From Chaunax sp. Z400 (lineage: Eukaryota > Chordata > Actinopteri > Lophiiformes > Chaunacidae): a stretch of 64,000 nucleotides of DNA. The notes under the pieces are model-generated. The model saw only the letters and a program-made list of their open reading frames with translations, did no database searches and had not been told where the DNA came from. This document shows, piece after piece, positions 12,149 through 23,035 of this stretch (the stretch's first letter is position 1; the number at the start of each line of letters is the position of its first letter). A program made the position numbers and the translations under genes. The stretch covers positions 18,052,835 through 18,116,834 of the forward strand of contig CM075203.1 in assembly GCA_037577475.1 (NCBI GenBank), written 5' to 3'.

Positions 12149-12755
12149 GTAACAACAATGCAGCTGATCCACACCTCAGGCATCGCCTCACCAACAACCG
12201 CAGCCAAAACACTGTACTGAGGATGATTCAGCCTTGGTATCATGTTGATGACTTATTACATCTGATGATGAAAGATTTAGGGATACTGAAAGCTGCTGCC
12301 TCAGCATACGGCCTTGTACTCATCCTTTAATTACAAGTAAGCAGCGGTAAACCTGCTGAGGTGGATTCAAATTTAACGTAGGCTTAAAGATGAAAAGCAG
12401 AAAACATGCGACTCCTGGAGGTCGACAGATGCTCCAACAACTGGCATAGAGGCACCGCCAGTATTTCACTGCAAAAGATCCTTTTCCAAAATGTCCACTT
12501 CAGTCAAAATGGCCACCATAGAGCCAAACAGCTCATTTATAGTGGTCAAAAACCAGTCGACAATGTTGGGAGAGATAAACATGTCAAAAAGGTTTGTTTC
12601 TCCTGCTTTGGGCCACTGCTCTGTCTTATAGTAAACTTTTTCATCTGATTGAATGACAGTGAAAATATCTTCACATTTACATTACTGGTCCTTTACCAGT
12701 GAGATGGTGTTGCATGAATTCAGGATGGACTGGTCTGTGTTCATCAGATGCTTAC

Positions 12756-12803
12756 CTCTTTCATTTGAAGGTGCAACATAAAGGAAACTTCTGCATTTTT
12801 CAC
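12756..12803 (-). CDS. gsg1l-like: GSG1/GSG1L-family gene, exon 2 (48 nt)
   Basis: Small internal exon found by homology; it is too short to stand out as a reading frame. The acceptor is TTTTCCAG at 12804-12805 and the donor AGAG|GTAAG at 12756/12755. Joined to exon 1 in phase 1, it reads GEKCRSFLYVAPSNERG, where the first and last G codons are split across junctions (residues 101-117). This matches the conserved GEKCRSFIDLAPASEKG segment of GSG1L. C104 is the second cysteine of the claudin-type W-C-C signature, pairing with C93 of exon 1. The exon carries 2 nt, 15 codons and 1 nt, so both flanking introns are phase 1. The two splice sites, the phase and the homology agree. Confidence 0.93.
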
Positions 12804-13694
12804 CTGGAAAACATTAGAAATGGGACATTTCATTTACATTTACAGTACATGGACGACTACATCATCTGATAAATGAAACACCGATTTCATCTGCATGCCA
12901 TCAATCACAAAAAATCACATTAAAAAATCACAGTTTGATCCAATCTGTGTTTCCTTCCTGCTCTAACACTTCCTCCAGCACGTCAGAATCTCTCAAATCA
13001 TCAGAATCGTCTCAAATCCAGTTAGTAGCAGCGTGCCGGCCAGACATTCTGTGGGATTTCACTGCCAACAGAACAAAATGTTTGTGTATCACACAATGAT
13101 ACTGTAGATTCCTAGATCCACAGTTGAAGGGGACATAAGTGTTCCCACACAGTAAATACTGAACATAAGAGAGTCAAACATCAGCAAATAATCCTTTTAT
13201 GTGGCTTTACTGTTGTTATAGGGATTAGTTGCTAATCAATTAACAGGAAGTTAATCAAGACCTAGTTTGAAGAATTTGAGCCAAAACATCTGTTTTCTGC
13301 TGTGAAAATGATTATTTTCTTACCCCTTTATGACTCTTTGAAAGAAGCTTTTTGAATATATCTATTTAAAGACTGCAGCATCATTAAAAAAAAAACCCTG
13401 ACCTTTCTATGAAAACCCTGCGTCTAATAGTCTTTGAACCTGTGTTAAAATCAAAACTGAGGTGTTCAAATATGGGATTATTCGCTTCTGATGCTATTTT
13501 TAATCTGACTTTTAAATTATTTTCTGAGATTAACCCCGACATCTATTCTAAGAGGGATTACATTTTTTTGATGTACAGAGGTCCAAGAAGCAGGATTTAT
13601 TTTTAGGACCGACGTGCCTCTCCTGAGCGCCCCTCTCTGCGCGGACCCCTCCGCTGCGCTCCGTTCCTCCCGGTGCCTCTCCGTACAAACTTAC
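12804..13694 (-). other. intron 1 of the gsg1l-like gene
   Basis: 891-bp phase-1 intron bounded by GTAAGT and TTCCAG. Apart from short A/T runs it holds nothing I recognise. Confidence 0.85.
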
Positions 13695-13995
13695 CGGTCA
13701 TGTTGATGTGCTGCTCGCAGGAGAACCAGATGCCGGTGTGAAACTTCCTCATCACGTACTTATCCTCTCCGGTCTCCCAGATGTACTGCACCAGCTTCGT
13801 GTTGTTGATGCTGGAGGTGTTGAACATGATGCAGAACGACTGCTTGGTGGAGACCGGGCCGGTGCAGAACGGCTTCACCACTTTCCGCGTCCCCTCGCAC
13901 CAGTAGCTGGTGGTGAGAGCCGACACGGCCAGGAACAACGCGAGGAAGTTCAAGGTGAGAGCCAGCGATGCTCTCCGCCTCCGGTCTATCCCCAT
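13695..13995 (-). CDS. gsg1l-like: GSG1/GSG1L-family membrane protein, exon 1 (N-terminus)
   Basis: First coding exon of a four-span, claudin-superfamily protein. It encodes residues 1-100 plus one base. A basic N-terminus (MGIDRRRRA) precedes transmembrane segment 1 (about 10-30) and then the family signature YWCEGT...KP-C (31-44). The first extracellular loop has three N-glycosylation sequons (N59, N64, N98), the block YIWETGEDK (71-79) and FHTGIWFSC (85-93), equivalent to the claudin GLW-C-C motif. The start ATG has G at -3 and G at +4. The donor is G|GTAAGT at 13695/13694, phase 1. In this family GSG1L modulates AMPA receptors at synapses, and GSG1 is a germ-cell protein. The paralogue (gsg1, gsg1l or gsg1l2) cannot be settled from half a protein; the MGIDRRRRA start differs from mammalian GSG1L as I remember it. 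The frame stays open past the donor, but that extension is intronic. Confidence 0.93.
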
Positions 13996-14260
13996 CGCGG
14001 CGGCCGGAGGAGTGAGGACCTCTAACTTAATCCTTCGCCTTGTATGACACCGGATTCTGGCGACTCTCCCCCCCCCTTCAAATCCTCATAATCCGGTTAT
14101 CCCCGTTAATATATCCGCGGCTAATTATGGCGGTGCGTCTGGCCCCTTCAGTGCGCTTCTCACATCTGCTCCTCCAGCGCTGCTGACTCTCAATTTGTAA
14201 CCCCCTCTTCTCCCCCTCCCTCCTATACCTGATACACCCCCTCACACCCCCACACGCACA
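13996..14260 (-). promoter_or_regulatory. CpG-rich 5' UTR and probable promoter of the gsg1l-like gene
   Basis: The sequence immediately upstream of the start codon, together with exon 1, is the only clearly GC- and CpG-rich block in an otherwise AT-rich window. It contains GCGGCGGCCGG next to the ATG and scattered CG dinucleotides to about 14160. No convincing TATA box was seen, so a CpG-island promoter is inferred. The transcription start site cannot be placed from sequence alone. Confidence 0.5.
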
Positions 14261-15890
14261 CGCCTCTCAGCCCCATGTCACTGTGGAGACAAACAGCGAA
14301 TGTGGTTCAATGACGACTAAAAATGTTTCAGTAGATTGAATAAAAATGATTTCTTCCATTATTTTTGTAATCGGTTTAAGTCCCAGACTGTTCCCACCAC
14401 TATGGAGTCTATAAGAAGGCTTCACTGGTTTACAAACGCAATTTGGGGGGATCATGGTCTAAATTTGAACCTGTGGCCGAAGACATCCTGACCATTCATC
14501 GTCATCGTCATCATCACGTCTTTCTCATTCTTTCAAACCTTGCTTTGTCTTTTTATACAGTCGATTCAAGCACCTTATGTTTATCTCGCACTGATCGTCT
14601 TTTTTTTTACAGCTGTAACTTGTTCTACTCTTTTTATCTGCATTTGAGAGAAGCAACACAAAATTTCATTGCACTTGTGTATATTGACAATAAAGATCAT
14701 TCTGAATCTGATTACGCTTATTAACAAGTTAAAATCTAGTAAGTTATATAGAGAAAACAGTGAGAAGTAATGTGCAGGGACAGACAAAATATCCCAAAAA
14801 GGCTTATTAACATGAAAGAATAATATTTTACCACATAAAACTCTTTTTTAAGTCTGCTCTGTTGTACTTATGGAAGATACTGTTTTAACTTCATCAGAAA
14901 AAGAATTCTGTGCCTTGAAAATGATATTTTAATGAGTTTTGCCAAATACCTTTTACATCCAATGAATAGGTTTCTGTTGAGAGGTGACATACAGCATTTC
15001 TCCCAGTGAGGGCAGAGCCACTGTCACATCACGTGTAGAACTCAGGTTAGAATAGATAAGGGCTTAGATTTAGCACCACTATCTTTTAAGTTCCTAAACA
15101 TTACCATAAAAACATTAATCATGATTTAGCTGCTTCTATATTGGGATTTAAAACTGTACCGCTCTTTTTTTTTGGCCCAGTTTGAGGAAACCTTTTCTCT
15201 ATTTCAAAATTGGTTGTACATCTATGTAGGGCAGGTTTTGTGATAATTCTCAACACACAAGGTTTGGTCATGCTTGACTGATTTCTGTGACTCGTCTGAA
15301 TACATAATTCTTTAAAGAAATAGCCGTTCTTCCAACTAAACCAAAATGAAAACTGCTGGTCAAACCAACCCACTCCTATAAAAAGGCAGGGAAATGCCAC
15401 AGCTGGGCCAACATGCCACTGGTATGCTGGAGGCAGGATAGTCCTGCAGACAAGTCACCTGGGTGGTGGACAGTCACAATTCCACTATAGATATGTAGCC
15501 AGAGAAACAACGACAGATCCTGGTTGACCACGTGTAACAAGCCAGAATCAGGATCCAAATGTCTGCCTGGTGCTCCTCCAAACAGCAGCAGAGAGCACCA
15601 TTGACAGGCCTGTATACCAAAACAAGAAGAGGTTGTATGAGGCATGATGTATTTTGAGTCAGATGACCTCCGCATCAAGCCTGTGTGTGTTCAGTTTCTG
15701 GAGGAGAGTGATGTCACAGTTCTGGACTGGCCGGCGATGAGCTGCAAACAGCTGTAAACCTGCGGGGTTGGTTTAATGAGCGAGTATGACACAGACTCAC
15801 CAGCAGCTCCAGGGAGCTCTGACTGAAGAGTCGGGGACACACTCCCCCTAATATTCTAATATGTTCCATTGGCAGTAGGAGGAGGTTATG
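14261..15890. other. intergenic, no gene seen
   Basis: Upstream flank of the gsg1l-like gene. Holds a LINE tail at 14640-14712. The minus-strand frame at 15376-15678 has no recognisable domain and no flanking gene structure. Confidence 0.5.
14640..14712 (+). mobile_element. LINE-type 3' tail fragment
   Basis: AAAATTTCATTGCACTTGTG, then GACAATAAAGATCATTCTG, then CTGAATCTGAT. This is the typical 3' terminus of CR1/L2-like fish LINEs ending in a short degenerate repeat. Confidence 0.6.
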
Positions 15891-15899
15891 TGATTGGTG

Positions 15900-16060
15900 T
15901 GGTTTGTTTGTTTGTTTGTGTATTTGTAAGCAGGATAACTAAATAACTGGATAACTGTTTTAAATTGGATTTCATTGAAATTTTGCAGAAAGGTGCTGGG
16001 CCCCAGGGAGGGAAAGAGTTGATCTGATTTTGCGGTTTATCCAGAAGATGGTATGGATCA
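15900..16060 (+). repeat. decayed interspersed repeat (same family as 1793-1990)
   Basis: Starts with (GTTT)n and TGTAAGCAGGATAACTAAA, followed by GGATTTCATTGAAATTTTGC and GTTGATCTGATTTTGCGG. It is strongly diverged. Confidence 0.5.
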
Positions 16061-16090
16061 AAGATTTATTTATTTTTTTTACAAATCAAA

Positions 16091-16245
16091 CATGGTGATG
16101 CCATGACCCGCCCAACTCTGCCTCTGATTGGCTTGGTACGACAATGACGTTTCTCATGTAGTCAAAGTTCTCTCAGGGGCTACATGAGAATAATCATCTT
16201 GCCAAGCCAATGAGAGAGTAGGGCGGGTCATGGTGTCGCCATTGT
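16091..16245. mobile_element. foldback (inverted-repeat) element
   Basis: The left arm (16091-16137), containing GCCATGACCCGCCCAACTCT and GATTGGCTTGG, is repeated in reverse complement in the right arm (16201-16245), containing GCCAAGCCAATGAGAG and AGGGCGGGTCATGG. The spacer is about 60 bp. A second, outer inverted pair appears at about 16305-16335 and 16563-16600 (AATGGGGGTCTATGGAGCT against AGCTCCATTCACTCCCATT). No coding content; probably a MITE. Confidence 0.75.
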
Positions 16246-17352
16246 AGGATTCATGTGTCCACTAGTATAGAGGGAAAGGAGGGGCGCTCTTGAAGAAGTC
16301 CAAAATGAATGGGGGTCTATGGAGCTGAGGCTCTAAAATGTTATGTATATGGGAAAAACATTTTTTTCTGCCAACATTCATTATGTTTTCGATATAATGG
16401 GTCGTAAATACTTCATGGACCAATCAGCATTCATTAGCAGAATGTTAAGGTTTTGTTCTAAAGGATACTAGTATGTTTTCACTTCTGATATATAATTGAT
16501 ACTCTGCACAAAAAAAAGAGTGCTTTTTTTGTCTAGAAGTAGGTGAAAATAATTACTTTAGCCCTTTAGCTCCATTCACTCCCATTCATTGAGTGAGTGC
16601 CGTCTAGAATTGCAGCTGATTTCAGTTCGGCTCGGATGGAATAAACAGTGAGTCAGGCTGTATGTAGAAGGGCTCTCTGTGCTTTCTTTGTGCCCTCTAG
16701 TTATCGCTGTAACACTGATCCAATAATAACACTTTGTTTCAATGCTAATGAACAATGCATTTATTTCTCTTTATATAATTGAGGTTGTAATGACAAAATA
16801 CACATACACTAAAAAGCTCATCTGGGAATCCATCTAGAGGTATGACAGATGTTGGAAACCTGCAGGTTGCAACAAACATGATCTCATATAATGAAAGAAC
16901 AGCAGGAGCTCATATCTAAATGATTTTAAAATCTAACCCTCTCCTAAGTGATTAGCTTTCTTTTTGAATGTGAATTAAAAAACCAGGAGCCGCCACACGT
17001 TTCCTGCATAAATATGTGGCACATCTTTTGGGGCCATAAAATCTGGGACCTGTTTGAAAGGAGAGAGAATATTACTGCTGACAGCACAAGTTTATCATTC
17101 CACAAACAGACAGTTCCCACCTCCGTGTTATTGCTGCTGGGGGAATAGCTCTCCTGGTGTCGGGTCAGGGTGGGCTGGACAGCTTTTAATCAGAGAACCT
17201 ATCAGGATGGTCAATGATATTTGGGTTTTATCTACAGGCAAATATTGTGTATATATATATTTTTGAGGACATTCAGTGCAGTGTGATGTCCATCAGTAAT
17301 TTCCTCTGACTACCTGCGACAGATATGAATACAAGTGAAACACATAGTGTGG

Positions 17353-17382
17353 GTGTGTGCGTGTGTGTGTGTGTGTGTGTGT
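17353..17382 (+). repeat. (GT)n microsatellite
   Basis: About 15 GT units with one GC interruption. Confidence 0.9.
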
Positions 17383-17668
17383 TAGCAGGAGGCTGTCCAG
17401 GAACCTCAAATGTTTGTCCCCTGAAATTAAAAGTCATCATTCTTTCCTCCTTGTCCTCCATCTTCTTCTGACCTATACACACACCACACACACACAGACA
17501 GTATTGATGAAGCAGTATCATTCTGCTACACCCTCTGAAGTGATACCAATACATCGTTCAATTTCAGCTGCCTTCACATTTTTCTCAGAGTCAAACTAAT
17601 TAATATCAGCGATGTATATATGCACTGCTTCTGCTTCCCATCACAGCCAGCAGATCCTTGGCGTGCAT

Positions 17669-17694
17669 GTGTGTGTGTGTGTGTGTGTGTGTGT
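17669..17694 (+). repeat. (GT)n microsatellite
   Basis: 13 uninterrupted GT units, followed by CTGTCTGTGTGTC. Confidence 0.9.
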
Positions 17695-18907
17695 CTGTCT
17701 GTGTGTCACTCCCACAGGGCAGAGATAATCAATAGTGGGTTGCAGTGCATGGATGTGACACACACTGTTTGATCCAGCATCCTCAGGCCTATTATCCAGA
17801 TTTGAGTCAGGCTGTGAACCCTCCAGCTCTCTGTCATCTTCAGGTTGATCTATACCGTTGCCGTAGAGGAGGGAGGGCTCACTCTGACTGGAATATCTCA
17901 CTGAGGGCCCGGGCTAATGCTTTACTCCTTCTCTGCCCCACAGGAGGAAGACTCCAAGGACAACCAGCGAGATAGATTCTCATCACGTACGATGACCTTG
18001 CAGGGACCCGGATGAGACATACCGACAGAGAGATAAATATTGGAGATGTTTTGTGTTTGTGGCGGAGCCGGTTTGCATACAGTTGTCGTCTCTGGTGATG
18101 GACTGTCAGAGGAAAGGCTGCTGCCTATGGGTGAGGTCAAAGTATCCTCTGTGGGAAAGTCAACAGTTTTTCTTTTCTAGCATTATCAGCACTTATTCAC
18201 TAGATTTATTCGTATAGCCTACATTTATATTCTCATCTTTTTATGGGGAGATGACAGAGCGCTGTGCTGATTTTTGGCATGCATTATGCATCAACATGGT
18301 GTCCTCTGAAGAAGAACGGTATAAATCGTTTTAATAAGTGTTCCAAAAACTATGACTAAAATCTCAATCGGGTATTGTATCTATGACGGGAGCAAAGGAG
18401 GATGATAGGCGACGTCACTGTTTGTTTCTGTCAACGGTTAATTCTGTTTTTCTAAACCATCATTCCCTCACCTGAATGAAAGGTTTCGTTGTCACCATGA
18501 TAATGAAGACCTAATATTCCCTAAAATAACAAAGTCTTTTTGTCCCGTAACCCAACCAAACCTCATCCCCTTAATTATCCTTATAATGAACTCTAAGGGT
18601 CCGTTTTCACGACAACCCAAAAACAGCAATGTTGAGTTTTGGCCGTTTGTTTACATTAGAATAGTGTTTTCAGGGCCTGAAAACACAAGTTTTTGGGCTG
18701 GGCTCCAGAGTATAATCACTCCTCTGAAAACGATAATGTCACAGCCCAGCTTCACGCATGTTTATTATTATTCCAGCCAAATTCGTGCACGTCGGCAGAA
18801 CGCTATGGACAGGACAACAGCAACAATAAAAAATAATGCCAGACTGTCTGGTTTTGTTTGTGCTGAAAAGTTTATTAACCTTCCTCCAATGTAGATTTGA
18901 ATGTGAA

Positions 18908-19136
18908 TGTAAGAATAATGTCTGAATTTTTAGACTAATGTCAGAATTCTAAGAATAATGTCTGAATAAAGTCTGAATTCTGAGATTAAGTCAGAATTCT
19001 AAGAATAAAGTCAGAGTAAAGTCTGAATTCTGAGAATAATGTCAGAATTTTGAGACTTACATCTGAATTCTGAGACTAATGTCTGAATTCTGAGATTAAG
19101 TCAGAATTCTCAGAATAATGTCTGAATTCTGACTTA
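18908..19136 (+). repeat. degenerate minisatellite of GAATTC-containing units
   Basis: About a dozen variable units of 16-21 bp built from (T)GTCTGAATTCTGAGAATAA and TCAGAATTCT. The repeated GAATTC is a palindrome, so alternate units read as near inverted copies. It is noncoding. Confidence 0.85.
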
Positions 19137-21049
19137 ACCATAGTTGATCATAAAAGAACTCAACCATATGATGTATCTGATATGTTAAGATATTGTAGAA
19201 AGAAAGAAGATATTGGCCTTCATCATTAAATACAACTTTCAACCTTTTGAAACTTAAAGCTCATCATCATCATCACACTCTAAGTGTTCTATAAACAAAA
19301 TCTCCAGTGAGGCCTGTCAGAGTGTGAGTGTGCAGGTTCCATACACACCACATATGACATCACTGCACTGTCATTCTTAACATATTTGACACTTTATTGT
19401 TATACATGTAAATTGTGTATGTGAGCTGTGTACATTGAATATATAATGTACATGTGTGTGCATGCAGCCATTGTTAGTGATGTTTTGAATGAATTGAGGA
19501 TTGAGAGGAAGGAAGAAATGGAGGAAAGGAAGTGACTCACTTGCTCATGCGTGAACATTCAGAGGCATATTTCTCTGTAAGGCCTGTCAGACACTATTAA
19601 TTAAACAAATGCACAAAAGACTTCTCTATATTTATGGTGGGAATCTGTTTTGCAAATGAATGAAAAATCCAATCAGCAAAATTAACCTAAAGGTATTTTA
19701 CAGCCACATAAAAGTTCTTTATTCAAATGAGTCTCTTAGATAACGGAAGAAAAATGTCTCCAGAAGCCCACAATCGCTCTGACTATAAAACATTATTGCT
19801 CTCACCCTTATTGTCTTCATTATGTAAATCTGCCTCAATAATGGCATGTATTAGAATGAACCAGTCAGGCCCTGCAGTAAAAGTTGTTGCAAAGTTGTAA
19901 TTAACCGCTGATAAAATGTAACTTATTTCATTACTGAATAGTTTCCCTTATTTCCTTTTCTTTATTGCCCTGCATCGATGCATGAATTATTTATCATAAT
20001 TTGAGAATGGCAGCGAGAGTGAAAATTTAGGCAATAAGTTAGTCGATTAAGGGAAATTGGGATCCTCTTACCATTAACCCTTAACTGTCAGTTTTAGCCC
20101 TCCAAGAGAAAACGTTTTGGCATACAAGGTTTTGCCTTAGACTGAAAGAAAAAAGATGCATTCAATGACTACTGGTCACATTGTGCAGTCAGACATGAGT
20201 AACCAGGAAGTTGTCATGATTCAGTATTTATCACCTGTGACATTTCATTTAAACATGTATTGGATAGAAATGCTCAGTGTGAGAAGACATAATATTTAAA
20301 TAGCAAATGGCCTTTCTAATTGTGTTTTTTTTTTAAATAACCCTGGTGATGTCATGATGATGTCATTGGGGTCATCTCAGTTTCAGTTTCAGACTTCAGC
20401 TTTCAAAAAGCCTGAGTTACAAACTGGAGCTGTGTTTGAAAGCAGTAGGTGTTTGTCAGGCAATGAAAGCCGCTATCATGTTGCATGATGGGAATTTATG
20501 ACCCAAGGTTCAAAGTCAGGATGTGTTGAGTGCTGTTGCATGAATTTGGATCATCAAATCCTTTCTTCACACACTGAACTTTCTTTACTGTACTAATGGC
20601 TTTAAGATATGGTTAGGGTTAAACAAATAAAATACTTAAAGTTGTGGTTAGATTCCAGTTCCCCTGCATGAACGTCAGCTCAACCCAGCCCTTAAAGTCC
20701 ACCTCGCTGCATAAAGTCACACTATTTCCAACATTTGTGTTGAGTTTCCATTTAAACGTTCAGCATGGACATAATTCAAAGAGGTACAACTCTAGCGATT
20801 ATTAACACTTCTTATTTTGGCTTGTTTGTGAACCTACAATAAACTTAACAAGAACCAGATCAGCTTCAGCTCAATGCTTAAATACTGCTAGGTTTTAGTG
20901 TTTTAACTGAATTTAATTTCTTTTTATCCATCACTGCGTAATATTTTGTGTTTATGCAGGACAATATGGAGGAAAACGTCTATGTGTAAGGACAAGGGGA
21001 GAAGGGGGGATATTTATTTACATTAGCCAATATTTTCACCCATGTCCAT
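19137..21049. other. intergenic, no gene seen
   Basis: AT-rich unique-looking sequence. The part at about 19.62-20.06 kb has few repeats and many TAATTA/AATTAA words; see findings. Confidence 0.5.
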
Positions 21050-21215
21050 TGGTTTGTTTGTTTGTTTGTTTGTTAGCAGCATGACACAATTCTACTTGGC
21101 AAATTTCCACAAAACCCATTGAAGTTAAAGAGACGGGGACCCAATAAAGTTAAAGGGACAGATCAAGGATTTTTCTCACTTTAACATTGCTGGGGGGCAT
21201 TTCACACATTTTCTC
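21050..21215 (+). repeat. decayed interspersed repeat (same family as 1793-1990)
   Basis: (TTTG)n followed by TTAGCAGCATGACACAATTC, then AAATTTCCACAAAACCCATT and GGGACAGATCAAGGATTTTT. Confidence 0.55.
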
Positions 21216-21444
21216 CAGGGTCAAAGGAAATGATCCACACATCATGTTCTAAACGTTGTCTCCGCAGTTTTTGCTCTCAGTTTTATTTGTGAATATGATG
21301 TCAGTCAGTGTAGCAGTATCGGCTGTTATTCTGGTTGGTTTTATGATCAGAGGAAATAGATTGTTGCTGTACATTGTAATTATGAAATCTGATGTCTTTT
21401 TGTGTCCATTCGGGTTTTATAGGTCAATATTGAAACCACCAAAT

Positions 21445-21968
21445 TAATTAGTCAAATATATCAGTTTATTGAATGTGTCGAGGCAAGTTGGTGCTCTATA
21501 TACACAGCTAATAATTATATATTTTTAGCATTTTTAACAGCATTTCAATAGTAATAGATTCCAAAATATTATCAATAGTGCTGGACATTGATTTAGCCAT
21601 GGTACATCTTAAAGATGTGTCGACATATAAGGCAACATCCTCCTTTTTTTATTGATCCTGTGGGCTGTAAATAACTCATATCCATCCAGAACCACTTCAT
21701 GATCTTTGTCACCATGAAGCCATGTCTCAGACATAGAAATCACATTAAACTCTTTAAACTGGCTTAAATAATCCTTTATATTAGGGAAGTTTTTGTGGAG
21801 GCTTCTGCTGTTAAAGTGTATTATTGATAGAGAACCCTTCATTTCCACGTTGCTTTTGAATTGTTCATCTGTATGGTATTCATAGTTATTGATTATGTTA
21901 TTATAATAGTGGGGTTTCCGGGTCAATATCTTTCTCAATATCAGACATTTTATGTTCTGTGTGGTCAA
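21445..21968 (-). mobile_element. non-LTR retrotransposon (LINE) endonuclease fragment
   Basis: The minus-strand frame 21968-21609 reads SLSIIHFNSRSLHKNFPNI and then FNVISMSETWLHG. These are the first two signature blocks of an APE-type LINE endonuclease: the N-x-RSL block, and the ETWL block carrying the catalytic Glu. YELFTAHRINKK follows. A frameshift at an A/G run (about 21640) leads into another frame that reads VALYVDTSL, then SMSSTIDNILESITIE and IISCVYRAPTCLDTFN, the later part of the same domain, with further frame breaks. The fragment ends near 21445. The clade (L2, CR1 or Rex-like) is not resolved. The remaining open frames to its right may include its 5' part but show no clear motif. 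Confidence 0.85.
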
Positions 21969-22784
21969 AAGTTTTGAAGTGTATTCAGTTGATCAGCCAC
22001 ACAGTCCTCTCTGATATTTACAAACGCTTCCAGAGATCCAGGACAGGAGCCATGATCACTCAGCTGGGATTCAAGGCTTCTCCTGGATAATGTCCAGTCG
22101 CAGGAAAATAAAATGAACAAAGTGGGATGGAAAATCAGAGACTCTTGAGCCCACATTTTTACAGAGACCTTTTTCTACCACATGAGCCCGAATCAAGCTG
22201 CTGCCAACAGAGGCAGGACTGCTGCAGGATGAGGAGAGGCTGACTGAATGCAAACTTTCATTTCAATTTTCAACCCATTGTTGTACAAGGACAGATAAAT
22301 GACCCTGAAGCCTTGATCCTTCATAAAAAACATTGACTGATGGCCACCTGAGCATGATTTTGACATGGTCACATGCAATTTCCCAACTTAACCAGCTGAG
22401 AAGTGTTGCCGGCATGCTCCATTAAACAACTGGTGTGCTGTCTGTGATTTATGCTGTGTTCACATCATACGGTAGAGATTCTAAGGGTAGAAGGACTCCT
22501 ATGTTTGTATGTATGAACATTCACACCATCATAAACCCTTGGTGGTTATATGATTGAAGAATTTTTATTCTACTTTAATATCCCATAATAACTTTAGAAT
22601 ATTTTATTTTTAATGTCACTTTGTGACATTTCTGATACAGGCATCTGTTGACATATAGATTGTTTATTGATGTCTGATCATGAGATAATATGGCAGCCGG
22701 CAGGTTCATTTACTGATAGGACATTGAGTGAGCAAGGAATTATTTAGTTATTAAAAATATATTTAATTATTAATTATTGGTCAG

Positions 22785-23035
22785 CAAAGTGGCTCAGTGG
22801 GTAGCACTGTTGTCTCACAGCAAGAAAGTCCTGGGTTCAAATCCACCTGAGGACCTGGGGCTTTTCTGTGTGGGTTCTCTCCTGGTTCTCCGGCTTCCTC
22901 CCACATCCAAAAACATGCAGTAGAGGTGAATTGGTAACTCTAAATTGACTGTGTTAATGTGAGTGAGAATAGTTCTTTGCCTTTCTATGTGGTCCTATGA
23001 TGAACTGGTGACTTGTCCCTAATCTCAGCCAATTA
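22785..23035 (+). mobile_element. tRNA-derived SINE
   Basis: The head contains an internal Pol III promoter: box A-like GGCTCAGTGGGTAG (22791-22804) and box B GGTTCAAATCC (22834-22844). It is followed by the body wording CCGGCTTCCTCCCACATCC, AAAACATGCAG and AATTGGTAACTCTAAATTG, then a decayed tail around TGATGAACTGGTGACTTGTC. This is a very common fish SINE layout. Confidence 0.85.

Larger units (their letters stand above)
8217..12755 (-). other. intron 2 of the gsg1l-like gene
   Basis: 4.5-kb phase-1 intron bounded by GTAAG and TTATAG. It contains the CTCF-motif-bearing repeat (9.04-10.53 kb), a decayed common repeat (10.64-10.84 kb), a LINE 3' tail (11.64-11.77 kb) and a three-copy 18-bp tandem repeat (12095-12148). 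Purine-rich runs occupy about 8285-8430. No additional exon was seen. Confidence 0.8.
16610..18900. other. intergenic with two GT microsatellites, no confirmed gene
   Basis: Contains (GT)n at 17353-17382 and 17669-17694. A segment at 16600-16680 (ATTGCAGCTGATTT ... GTATGTAGAAGGGCT) has a relative at 35.63-35.69 kb. One splice-like segment at 17944-18015 is discussed in the findings. Confidence 0.5.

Noticed and set aside
12097..12243. Overlapping short frames with repeated MRMYEA or SHGLIH
   Set aside because: Products of the three-copy 18-bp tandem repeat.
15376..15678. 100-codon minus frame
   Set aside because: Some protein-like composition but no motif, no splice sites in phase and no neighbouring exons.
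22785..22860. Functional tRNA gene
   Set aside because: Has box A and box B but no foldable acceptor stem, and continues into a SINE body. It is a tRNA-derived SINE.
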